A program made the translations under genes and the position numbers. From a virus: a stretch of 22,881 nt of DNA. Numbering within the stretch: the stretch's first letter is position 1; each line of letters begins with the position of its first letter. Where the stretch lies: positions 1 through 22,881 of the IMG/VR virus record IMGVR_UViG_3300048121_001641; one strand, written 5' to 3'. Shown in pieces: positions 15,201 through 21,430 of this stretch. Under the pieces are notes generated by a model. It was not told where the DNA came from, did not search any database, and saw nothing but the letters and a program-made list of their open reading frames with translations.

Positions 15201-15872
15201 AAAAGCATCACACACACAGCAGCAGACGGTCATCAGTATTCGTTTTACTATGGTGATATAACTGTCAATGTAAATGGTGACTTTGGAATTATTAGCTACG
15301 AGACAAGTACGTTTAACTATTCTGGGGGAGAAAACAGACTCATTTATTCTAGTGTATGTCCTGTGTCTAATATACCAACAACAAGCACAACAATAAGACC
15401 CACAACAACAACTACATTGTTATCAAATAGTATTCTTGCTGAACCTACTACAACAATTACTACTGCACAACCTACAACAACTAGTACAACATTAGGGGTG
15501 ATTTCTGAATCAGATAATTGTTTGGTTAGTGGTTCTACAGGAAACACTGTAGCATATACTGGAGGTGTCTATGTGTTTAATGGAGTTAGTGGTGTATATG
15601 GTATGACAACTGGAACATATATATTTAAGAATGTAAGTGCATCACATCCGATTGCATTCCATAACTTTGGAAAAACAACAAACATTTCATATTCTGGACA
15701 ATACAGCCAAGGAACTAAACTAGGACTAGATGGAAACAGTTATCCTTATTACTACGGAGACGTTACTGTTACTGTTAACGGAGACTTTGGTTTAATTAGT
15801 TATGAGTGCTGGTACCACGGATATATGGGAGGACGAAACAACTTAATTTACGATAATACAAACTGTACATAA
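12243..15872 (+). CDS. Giant modular adhesin/fibre with Thr/Pro linkers (1209 aa)
   Basis: Residues 1 to about 200 are a mostly helical attachment domain. Residues about 200-520 are aromatic-rich with repeated Sx(D/N)xxxW-like turns (YISEDMYNWQKI, WTKDFVEWFDV, YATSINGVVWDEQ), as in BNR/Asp-box beta-propellers; this is inference. From about 528 on, Thr/Pro linkers separate four related beta modules of about 110-130 residues, each with GxYxFxNVP...(N)xGK...YxG...YYGD(V/I)TVxVNGDFG features to varying degrees. The last module ends YECWYHGYMGG and keeps His1135 or His1140, Cys1189, His1192 and Met1195, which resembles a type-1 copper (cupredoxin) ligand set; the other modules have lost it. No signal peptide. 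Probably a receptor-binding or cell-surface-binding virion protein. Confidence 0.82.
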   Translation: MAGSLSDKAIFIYDIFFSADITQGQLDSQIKQSSLFRLAFEEVISYPNLLDQMKAHDRYDELIGIGTEAYNMIASNVTREENSKLEANCFIFITDENHDAQDFSDFLGTVSGHIGFGTIINNPKTSYDIADNSHAVDLILGNEDAIDALLNSPNGLNAFGKNPTSQIKIYQNEQVFKALRASLRFNQQGVAPGVFSTGLQRYMKKHGDKYVYLEGGTNIMYISEDMYNWQKIIVPNDSTGNTFNLAYEQHHGDIVGYDKLNRAWFFISRRNTAKIKWTKDFVEWFDVQHVVGNTYMRTLSSWDDKIWFYDYTSSNNWQLSYLQMEEGATAYSPKTVPNPNQISVYGKAPEDDDYPYMIWHDVNYNWKHMNKQGEFPYRVTDQNDWFYAHDGSANRSTRGITFNNGYFFITFGVSGQMGITRLDLTHDNDVLWTWSSRDVDASGAKVTYWYNYETNDYMQVSYANGVYIVPINGGYATSINGVVWDEQLFDVTYIFNVKGADERGFYGNVPGTNFVITSYDASIAASGEPTTTTSTTTAAPTNLPEGLTELECLIDTTEARVVEYNGLKMVFNDKDYYENTNYVVTNGQYKILNVPEQYPIAVLNYGKFNEVTYTGLPTKKHQIKVRGTDADYVYDFFYGDVTINVKGNFETVSLYYYKTPTKQGYLGMEKILVHQDYLTADGSTASDITNKVSDTSIYSSSVRNFDCVGNEALEQTDLTTIPTLVTPTTTTTPVYSHVFDPQTTTTSTTINLGDQNYTTPIPLTPTEYDIVLDGPTGTDLKLQGQSGTFADLNAAGFRAVLRAGTYVFNAPVDTDGEGVAIAFEGATSSPYFGPQHSNISYSGDFYKRSTKGIDGIPYYFYHGEIVVVVDAPFQTVNIVPYDIVTYNAANNAFSWDIVEATTPTTTAAPTTSTTTDPGLTYTKCMNSQPVITHDGTNVLFDGEYQSNVKQGMNQGTYIFKNVPQSAPMAILNYGKWSSISYTGEPMKSITHTAADGHQYSFYYGDITVNVNGDFGIISYETSTFNYSGGENRLIYSSVCPVSNIPTTSTTIRPTTTTTLLSNSILAEPTTTITTAQPTTTSTTLGVISESDNCLVSGSTGNTVAYTGGVYVFNGVSGVYGMTTGTYIFKNVSASHPIAFHNFGKTTNISYSGQYSQGTKLGLDGNSYPYYYGDVTVTVNGDFGLISYECWYHGYMGGRNNLIYDNTNCT
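13824..15492 (+). repeat. Thr/Pro linker-coding tracts (ACA/ACT-rich), five copies
   Basis: Low-complexity tracts lie near 13824-13866 (EPTTTTSTTTAAPT), 14418-14490 (two Thr runs around PVYSHVFDP), 14938-14995 (ATTPTTTAAPTTSTTTDP), 15370-15420 (IPTTSTTIRPTTTTT) and 15441-15492 (AEPTTTITTAQPTTTSTT). They fall exactly between the beta modules. A related tract ends the upstream gene near 12178-12212. They act as extended linkers in the protein, and in DNA they provide short homologies for module exchange. Confidence 0.8.
13868..15869 (+). repeat. Four diverged beta-module repeats (cupredoxin-like?)
   Basis: Module spans are roughly 13868-14275, 14545-14935, 14998-15360 and 15500-15869. Aligned anchors: GQYKILNVP / GTYVFNAPV / GTYIFKNVP / GTYIFKNVS; then VLNYGK / AFEGA / ILNYGK / FHNFGK; then FFYGDVTINVKGNFE / FYHGEIVVVVDAPFQ / FYYGDITVNVNGDFG / YYYGDVTVTVNGDFG. 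The third and fourth are closest. Only the fourth has the C-x2-H-x2-M end. Confidence 0.72.
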
Positions 15873-15890
15873 TAATAAACAAATAGAAAA

Positions 15891-16367
15891 ATGGCAAAAC
15901 AGGACATTGATTTAGGGATAGCAGGTGACCTAACTACTGGAGACAACATTAGAGATGCCTTTGATAAAGTTAACGACAACTTTATTGAAGTGTATTCTGA
16001 TATTGTAAACCTGCAAAATGATGACGCAAATGACGTAACACAGGTTAACGGTAGAACAGGAAATGTTACACTAGACATTAACGATACTAAGTATGCAGTT
16101 AGTGTAATTGGTGCTAATACAACTGCAGTTGCTGGAGGACTATATGTTCTTACAGCTAACCTAACTCTAACGCTACCTGCTTCACCTGCCGTTGGGGATA
16201 GCGTAAAGATTTCTAACTTATCTCAAGTGCAAACTTGTGTGGTAGCTAGAAATGGAGAGGTTATTTTAGGGTCAACTTCAGACTTAATCCTAGATAACCA
16301 ATACAGTTCATTTGAGATGGTGTTTACAGGAGCAGTAAAAGGTTGGGTAATAATCGGACAAAACTAA
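15891..16367 (+). CDS. Small fibre/head-decoration-like structural protein (158 aa)
   Basis: The N-terminus IAGDLTTGDNIRDAFDKVND followed by NFIEVY is the (D)T(L/I)RxAFxKVNxNFxELY attachment motif found at the start of many phage fibre proteins. A turn VNGRTGNVTLDIND follows, also common in fibres. The C-terminal half is a compact beta domain (LTLPASPAVGDSVKISNLSQ, TCVVARNGEVILGS, MVFTGAVKGWVIIGQN) like those of phage structural proteins that cap fibres. No enzyme motif. It starts 18 bases after the giant adhesin and belongs to the same run. Confidence 0.8.
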   Translation: MAKQDIDLGIAGDLTTGDNIRDAFDKVNDNFIEVYSDIVNLQNDDANDVTQVNGRTGNVTLDINDTKYAVSVIGANTTAVAGGLYVLTANLTLTLPASPAVGDSVKISNLSQVQTCVVARNGEVILGSTSDLILDNQYSSFEMVFTGAVKGWVIIGQN

Positions 16368-16374
16368 TAAAAAC

Positions 16375-17208
16375 ATGGCAACACTTTCACAATTTTTTGG
16401 AGACGCAATAGCATCAGGACAATCAGAACACATAACGGACCCTAGAAAAATGGATTGGGTTGTCTTTAGACTTCCCTATACAAAAGTTAGGAGACAAACT
16501 TCTTACCACACTGGGCAAAGTAATTTTTGGGACTATAACCTGTTCTATTGTAATAGAGACACTACATCGACAGATATTGCATTCCCACTTGGCACAACTA
16601 TGACTTTACCAACTAATATGGATCCTACAAAGCTTGCAGATCCGACACTGAAGTGGGGTAACCAGATACGACTAACAGATGCTGATTTAGGAAACTTTGT
16701 TGAGCTTGCTAATGTAAGTGGGAAATCTGGATTTATATCAAGTATTATCGGACCAGGACAGCATGGGTATGTTGGTTCTGACTCTTTTACCGATATTAAA
16801 GTTATTTTAGATGGTGTAGAATATGTTTTTGAAGCACAGCATGCTACTTGGAATAACAGTCAAACTGTAGAGTATCAAAGACTAACTATGGGTTGTGTAA
16901 GTGGATCAGGAACATCAAACGGAGAAAGACACGACAGTTGGTGGGGTTATTGGACAATGGGTAACCAACGATATGATTATAATCCTGGTTTTTGGTATGG
17001 ACACAACAATATAGCCTATCAAATAGGAGCTGATTGTTTTATGCCACATCCATACGGAGCTGGTAAAACATACAAAGGATTGCGTTTTGAAAACTCTTTT
17101 CAGATTTACGTTAAAAACCACGGTGGACCTACAACACAGTCGACAACAAATTACGCTGATTATGCAGGAGCATATTGGAACTTTGATTACACTATTCCAG
17201 GATTTTAA
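16375..17208 (+). CDS. Minor structural protein, paralogue A (277 aa)
   Basis: It begins MATLSQFFGDAIASGQSEHI, a start shared by many phage fibre-region proteins. A central block reads ADLGNFVELANVSGKSGFIS then IIGPGQHG, followed by ILDGVEYVFEAQH, and the end is TTQSTTNYADYAGAYWNFDY then TIPGF. It is beta- and aromatic-rich with no enzyme motif. The next gene is a clear paralogue with the same N-terminus, central block and C-terminus, so this is a tandem duplication. It likely forms or decorates a virion fibre or adhesin. The internal region between the conserved blocks differs most. Confidence 0.78.
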   Translation: MATLSQFFGDAIASGQSEHITDPRKMDWVVFRLPYTKVRRQTSYHTGQSNFWDYNLFYCNRDTTSTDIAFPLGTTMTLPTNMDPTKLADPTLKWGNQIRLTDADLGNFVELANVSGKSGFISSIIGPGQHGYVGSDSFTDIKVILDGVEYVFEAQHATWNNSQTVEYQRLTMGCVSGSGTSNGERHDSWWGYWTMGNQRYDYNPGFWYGHNNIAYQIGADCFMPHPYGAGKTYKGLRFENSFQIYVKNHGGPTTQSTTNYADYAGAYWNFDYTIPGF

Positions 17209-17221
17209 AATATTATAAACT

Positions 17222-18100
17222 ATGGCAACACTTTCACAATTTTTTGGAGATGCAGTAGCTTCAGGACAGTCTGACTTTTTAACAGATCCAAGACAATTCC
17301 CAGCAGTATATTGTAGGTACCCAGGTATTAAAACTGCTGAAAATACATGGAGAAGAGCGGATGAGATATATTTTTGGGATGCTATGCATGCTTACATGAA
17401 TACCGACACCAACAATGACCTTGTTATTAACGGAGGGGACATTGATGGACCTTCGCCATCATGGAGCACAGGTGTTGTGAACACAAGCGTACCAAATTCA
17501 AATCAATCTTTTTTTGATCAAAGAAGAAGAGGTAACATAGTAAAGTTACAAGATGCTGATATGGGTAATTGGGTTGAAGTTGCTAATGTAACAGGTTCTT
17601 CTGGATATTTAGCTTGGGTTGTGGGACCAGGGCAAAACGGTCAGACCATAGGTGATCCAATGACTGGAGTAAAGATAATTGTAGATGGCGTAGAATATGA
17701 ATTTACAGCACAACACACTTATTACGACACACAAACCACAATAAATAGAGGGAGATTGGTTTGGGGATCTATTAGACAAGGCTCTGGAACAGGAAGTTGG
17801 GCTCCATCAATTAACACTTGGGGTGCATATGATGATCACGGTACTTACAGAAATAATGTGGGTAGGGGAATAGGATATGGTCATAATGGAATATACTATT
17901 CACCATATAGCGGATCATTTCAGTTGATTAACCCATGGGGTCTTGGTTTATTTCCAGGCACTACAGGTCTTAGATTTGAAAATTCAGTACAAGTTTTTGT
18001 GATGAATGGAGGTGCAAATGTAACTACACAGTCTACAGCTGAGTATTCACAATATGCATGTGCTGCCTGGACCTTTGATTACACTTTACCTGGATTCTAA
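17222..18100 (+). CDS. Minor structural protein, paralogue B (292 aa)
   Basis: Tandem paralogue of the preceding gene. It starts MATLSQFFGDAVASGQSDFL and keeps ADMGNWVEVANVTGSSGYLA, VVGPGQNG, IVDGVEYEFTAQH and the end TTQSTAEYSQYACAAWTFDY then TLPGF. The first 29 bases of both genes are identical, whereas the variable middle (residues about 40-100 and 165-225) has diverged and is 15 residues longer overall. This suggests duplication followed by specialisation, for example for different receptors or positions in a hetero-oligomer (inference). Only 13 bases separate the two genes. Confidence 0.78.
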   Translation: MATLSQFFGDAVASGQSDFLTDPRQFPAVYCRYPGIKTAENTWRRADEIYFWDAMHAYMNTDTNNDLVINGGDIDGPSPSWSTGVVNTSVPNSNQSFFDQRRRGNIVKLQDADMGNWVEVANVTGSSGYLAWVVGPGQNGQTIGDPMTGVKIIVDGVEYEFTAQHTYYDTQTTINRGRLVWGSIRQGSGTGSWAPSINTWGAYDDHGTYRNNVGRGIGYGHNGIYYSPYSGSFQLINPWGLGLFPGTTGLRFENSVQVFVMNGGANVTTQSTAEYSQYACAAWTFDYTLPGF

Positions 18101-18103
18101 TAA

Positions 18104-18322
18104 ATGAGTTACATTAGAAAAATATCCATAGGAGGAAACTATAAGGATGCAATGCATTATCTTGTGGGTAATTCTGTTATGGACGGAAGTTATAGTATAT
18201 ATGAAATAACTCAAGACAAGGACGGAACTTATAGTGTTTGGATAAAAAAAGATCAAGAAGTCACTAAGTGGAAAGACTTTAAAAATATACCAGTTACAAT
18301 CGAATATAATATAGATATATGA
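18104..18322 (+). CDS. Small conserved phage protein (72 aa)
   Basis: ATG 18104 follows the previous stop by 3 bases and the end overlaps the next start by ATGA (18319-18322). The product starts MSYIRKISIGGNYKDAMHYL, continues with YSIYEITQDKDGTYSVWIKK and ends WKDFKNIPVTIEYNIDI. The arrangement Y(I/V)RKI..G..YKDAMHY..G...W K.F...PV.IE.NI resembles small proteins found in marine Bacteroidota phages, with no assigned function. No membrane segment or Cys. It is translationally coupled to the GroES-like gene. Confidence 0.75.
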   Translation: MSYIRKISIGGNYKDAMHYLVGNSVMDGSYSIYEITQDKDGTYSVWIKKDQEVTKWKDFKNIPVTIEYNIDI

Positions 18323-18870
18323 AGCCACGCTATGGCACTTTAATCAAACCATTAGGACAAGAGTATAACAACACAAAAGAAATAAACGGCATAACATTAA
18401 TACAAAACACATCTATCGAGGATGTGGATTATGTAAACCGTATAGGTGTTGTTGTTAGTCCAAGAGATAACTCAGACCTTGTAGAAGGGGATTTAGTAGT
18501 TACTCATCACAATGTTTTCAGAACATACTACGATATGAAAGGAAACAAAAGAAAAAGCAATGAGTATATTAGAGATGGGTTGTATCTGGTAGAGGATAGT
18601 AAGATATATATGTATAACAGAGATGATAAGTGGAATACATATATGGACTATTGTTTTATAAAGCCAGTAGATTATAAGCAAGATGAATTGCTTTATAGGG
18701 CTGACAAGACAGAAGAGGACCATGTGGGTATTATAAAGTATATAAACCACAAGACACTTAAGCCAGGAGATAAAATAGCTTTTACTAAGAATAGCGAATA
18801 CAAATTTGTTATTGACGAAGAAAAACTATATCGCATGAGAAATAGAGATATTTGTATTAAATTAGATTAA
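18319..18870 (+). CDS. Tandem GroES-like (Cpn10-fold) co-chaperonin-like protein (183 aa)
   Basis: The first half (residues 1-110) follows the Cpn10 order: YGTLIKPLGQEYNNTKEING with ITLIQN (first strands and mobile-loop position), NRIGVVVSPRDNSDLVEGDL (G-V-V...V.EGD as in GroES GEVLAVG...KVGD), the unusual HHNVFRTYYDMKG, then YIRDGLYLVEDSKIYMY. The second half (residues 111-183) repeats it: YCFIKPVD, HVGIIKYINHKTLKPGDKIA, FTKNSEYKFVIDEEKLYRMR, NRDICIKL, very close to the GroES end (VGDKVxF...Vxxxxxxxxx(M)xxxDILA). Two Cpn10 folds in one chain recall chloroplast Cpn20. It is separate from the groES at 1837 and lies before the packaging genes. Role inferred: a co-chaperonin for capsid or fibre folding. 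No enzyme motif. Confidence 0.68.
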   Translation: MKPRYGTLIKPLGQEYNNTKEINGITLIQNTSIEDVDYVNRIGVVVSPRDNSDLVEGDLVVTHHNVFRTYYDMKGNKRKSNEYIRDGLYLVEDSKIYMYNRDDKWNTYMDYCFIKPVDYKQDELLYRADKTEEDHVGIIKYINHKTLKPGDKIAFTKNSEYKFVIDEEKLYRMRNRDICIKLD

Positions 18871-18959
18871 TGGAAAATCACTGGACAACAAATTCAACCT
18901 GGGAAGGATACACCTTTAATTATACACTTAAATGGCTGACACAAGAGAAACAATACTAA
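18870..18959 (+). CDS. Possible mini-gene (29 aa)
   Basis: ATG 18870 uses the last A of the preceding stop (TAATG), as at two other junctions in this window. The product is MENHWTTNSTWEGYTFNYTL then KWLTQEKQY, and it overlaps the next gene by 28 bases. It fills the 61-base gap between two real genes. There is no recognisable motif, so it may be chance. Confidence 0.3.
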   Translation: MENHWTTNSTWEGYTFNYTLKWLTQEKQY

Positions 18960-19231
18960 GAGTAATATCAGCTGGAGAAATAGCCGTAGAGGAGCTTATT
19001 AAGGTTGCAGAAGAGGGTATTATAACAGGACATCCAGATGATGACTTAGCAGCTGACAGATTGAAAAATGCAGCAGCTACAAAGAAACTAGCGATATTCG
19101 ATGCATTTGAAATATTGCAACGGATAGAAAATGAAAGAGAGAAGTTAAATGGCGAGACAGAGTCTAAAGAAAGTAAAGGAAAAGATACAGGATTCCAAAG
19201 CTTTGCAGAATCTAGAGGACGAAAGTCTTAA
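18932..19231 (+). CDS. Probable terminase small subunit
   Basis: A 99-residue, mostly helical, acidic protein immediately before the large terminase gene. Residues about 1-60 are helical (RETILRVISAGEIAVEELIK, then DDLAADRLKNAAATKKLAIF), and a long helix DAFEILQRIENEREKLNG would form an oligomerisation segment. Position, size and helical make-up fit a small terminase, which recognises phage DNA and stimulates TerL. I see no classic HTH, so the call rests mainly on context. The end (82 coding bases) overlaps the start of the TerL gene in another frame, a strong packing sign. Confidence 0.6.
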   Translation: MADTRETILRVISAGEIAVEELIKVAEEGIITGHPDDDLAADRLKNAAATKKLAIFDAFEILQRIENEREKLNGETESKESKGKDTGFQSFAESRGRKS

Positions 19232-21428
19232 CCTTATAAGATTTGTCGATCATATTGATCAAAAAGTAAGAGACAAATTAAATAAAGATAATGCTTGGAA
19301 GTATGGTTATAACCCTGAGCATGACGTAATTGTCATTAGTAAAACTGGTAAAATTGGCGAGGTAGTAGAGATACAAAATCTAAAAATAGCATTACCTTTG
19401 CAGCCGAAAAAAGTATACCAAAGAAGTGATGACAAATCAAAACAGTATTGGGAACCATCAGAGTATCCAAAAGAACTACAAAAGATCAAGACCATATTCC
19501 AGTGGAATGAGTACCCAAATGCATTCAAAGAGTCATGGGTCGATTACATTGAAGATGAGTTTGAAAGAAGAGAGAATGGTTATTGGTTTAAAAATAATGG
19601 TTTTCCTACTTATATCACTGGCACTCACTACATGTACTTACAGTGGACAAAAATCGATGTTGGGAAGCCAGAGTTCAGAGAATCAAACAGAATATTCTTT
19701 ATTTTCTGGGAAGCCTGTAAAGCAGACAACAGATGTTATGGTATGTGCTATCTCAAAAATAGACGAAGTGGATTCAGTTTCATGTCGTCAGGAGAAATCG
19801 TCAACCTTGCTACAATTACTTCAGATGCCAGATTTGGTATTTTATCTAAGTCAGGAGCCGATGCAAAAAAAATGTTCACCGATAAGGTCGTTCCAATATC
19901 AACGAACTATCCTTTTTTCTTCAAGCCTATCCAAGATGGTATGGATAGACCAAAAACAGAACTGGCATATAGGGTGCCTGCATCAAAGCTCACCAGAAGA
20001 TCTATTGCGGACACAGAAAATGAAGAAACGCTTACAGGACTCGATACAACAATTGACTGGAAGAACACTGGAGATAACTCCTACGATGGTGAAAAATTAC
20101 GACTCCTTGTCCACGATGAATCTGGAAAATGGGAACGTCCAGATAATATCCTCAACAACTGGCGTGTCACTAAAACTACACTAAGATTAGGTCGTAGGAT
20201 TATAGGTAAGTGTCTTATGGGATCTACCTGTAATGCAAGAGATAAGGGTGGTGACAATTTTAAAAAGCTTTACGAAGATTCTAATGTATTAGAGCGTAAT
20301 TCTAATGGACAGACTAAGAGTGGAATGTATTCTTTGTTTATTCCCATGGAATGGAATATGGAAGGTTTTATAGATGCATACGGTCATCCTGTATTCCATA
20401 CACCAGAGACTCCAATATTAGATGCTTATGATGAGTATATATACCAGGGTGTATTAGATTATTGGAACAACGAGGTTGATTCACTCAAGAATGATCCTGA
20501 TGCACTAAACGAATTCTACAGACAGTTTCCTAGAACAGAAAGCCACGCATTTAGAGACGAGGCACAAAATAGTCTATTTAACCTAACTAGGATATACGAA
20601 CAGATAGATTACAATGACAGTCTAGAAGGGCAGCGTGTTATCCAAAAAGGTAACTTTTCTTGGAAGGGTGGAGTTAGGGACACTGAAGTTGTATGGACAC
20701 CAGACAGAAACGGATCGTTTCATATAAGCTGGATACCTGATCAAAAGCTAAGAAACAACGTAGTAAAAAGGAACGGACTATTTTATCCAGGAAACGAACA
20801 TATAGGTTCTTTTGGATGTGACTCATATGATATCTCTGGAGTAGTTGGAGGAGGCGGATCTAAGGGTTCTTTGCATGGTCTTACTAAAATGAATTTAGAA
20901 GCCCCCTCAGACGTTTTCTTCTTAGAATATATATCAAGACCACAAACTGCCGAGATTTTCTATGAGAACGTGTTAATGAGCCTTGTATTCTATGGCATGC
21001 CTATACTTGTCGAGAATAACAAGCCAAGGTTATTATATTACCTAAAAAGTAGAGGTTATAGAGCGTTCTCTGTTTCCAGACCAGATAAACATAGAATGGA
21101 CTTATCGAAAACAGAAAAAGAACTAGGAGGTATACCATCTTCTAGCTCTGTAATTTCTATTCACGCTGAGGCAATTGAGTCTTACATTAATGAGCATGTA
21201 GGGCTAACCGAGGATACTATGGGTAAGATGTATTTTAACAGGACTTTATTGGACTGGGCAAATTATGATATTAATAAACGAACTAAGTTTGATGCAACGG
21301 TAAGTTCAGGATTGGCAATCATGGCTAACAACAAGTATGTGGCTAAACCTGCCAAAAACAATAACGAAATAAACATTACCTTTGCAAAGTACAACAATAA
21401 TGGTCGACTTAGTACAATAAGAGATTAA
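19149..21428 (+). CDS. terL: Terminase large subunit (DNA-packaging ATPase/nuclease)
   Basis: A 759-residue motor that pumps DNA into the prohead and cuts the concatemer. The ATPase part has a deviant Walker A, LKNRRSGFSF (residues 202-211, with RRSGFS in place of GKT), preceded by the adenine-side YITGTHYMYLQW region. Walker B LRLLVHDES has D323 and catalytic E324, followed by a coupling motif near GKCLMGSTCNA. The nuclease part begins near GSFGCDSYDISG with acidic D558. The PxF-type FYRQFPRTESHAF stretch is typical of TerL. It is longer than many TerL proteins, mainly through an N-terminal extension. I start at ATG 19149, inside the small-terminase gene; this gives full family coverage. Confidence 0.9.
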   Translation: MARQSLKKVKEKIQDSKALQNLEDESLNLIRFVDHIDQKVRDKLNKDNAWKYGYNPEHDVIVISKTGKIGEVVEIQNLKIALPLQPKKVYQRSDDKSKQYWEPSEYPKELQKIKTIFQWNEYPNAFKESWVDYIEDEFERRENGYWFKNNGFPTYITGTHYMYLQWTKIDVGKPEFRESNRIFFIFWEACKADNRCYGMCYLKNRRSGFSFMSSGEIVNLATITSDARFGILSKSGADAKKMFTDKVVPISTNYPFFFKPIQDGMDRPKTELAYRVPASKLTRRSIADTENEETLTGLDTTIDWKNTGDNSYDGEKLRLLVHDESGKWERPDNILNNWRVTKTTLRLGRRIIGKCLMGSTCNARDKGGDNFKKLYEDSNVLERNSNGQTKSGMYSLFIPMEWNMEGFIDAYGHPVFHTPETPILDAYDEYIYQGVLDYWNNEVDSLKNDPDALNEFYRQFPRTESHAFRDEAQNSLFNLTRIYEQIDYNDSLEGQRVIQKGNFSWKGGVRDTEVVWTPDRNGSFHISWIPDQKLRNNVVKRNGLFYPGNEHIGSFGCDSYDISGVVGGGGSKGSLHGLTKMNLEAPSDVFFLEYISRPQTAEIFYENVLMSLVFYGMPILVENNKPRLLYYLKSRGYRAFSVSRPDKHRMDLSKTEKELGGIPSSSSVISIHAEAIESYINEHVGLTEDTMGKMYFNRTLLDWANYDINKRTKFDATVSSGLAIMANNKYVAKPAKNNNEINITFAKYNNNGRLSTIRD

Positions 21429-21430
21429 AT

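Noticed and set aside
13824-15492. CRISPR-like or microsatellite array
   Set aside because: The ACA/ACT repeats are in frame, code for Thr/Pro linkers and have no regular unit-spacer structure.
16375-18100. Diversity-generating retroelement target in the duplicated fibre genes
   Set aside because: No reverse transcriptase or template repeat is visible in the window, and the C-termini of the pair are conserved, not adenine-mutated copies.
19426-20184. Plus-strand ORF of 252 codons inside terL
   Set aside because: An alternative frame across the Walker A and B region of TerL; the product is Ser/Gln-rich with no domain, so it is a shadow.
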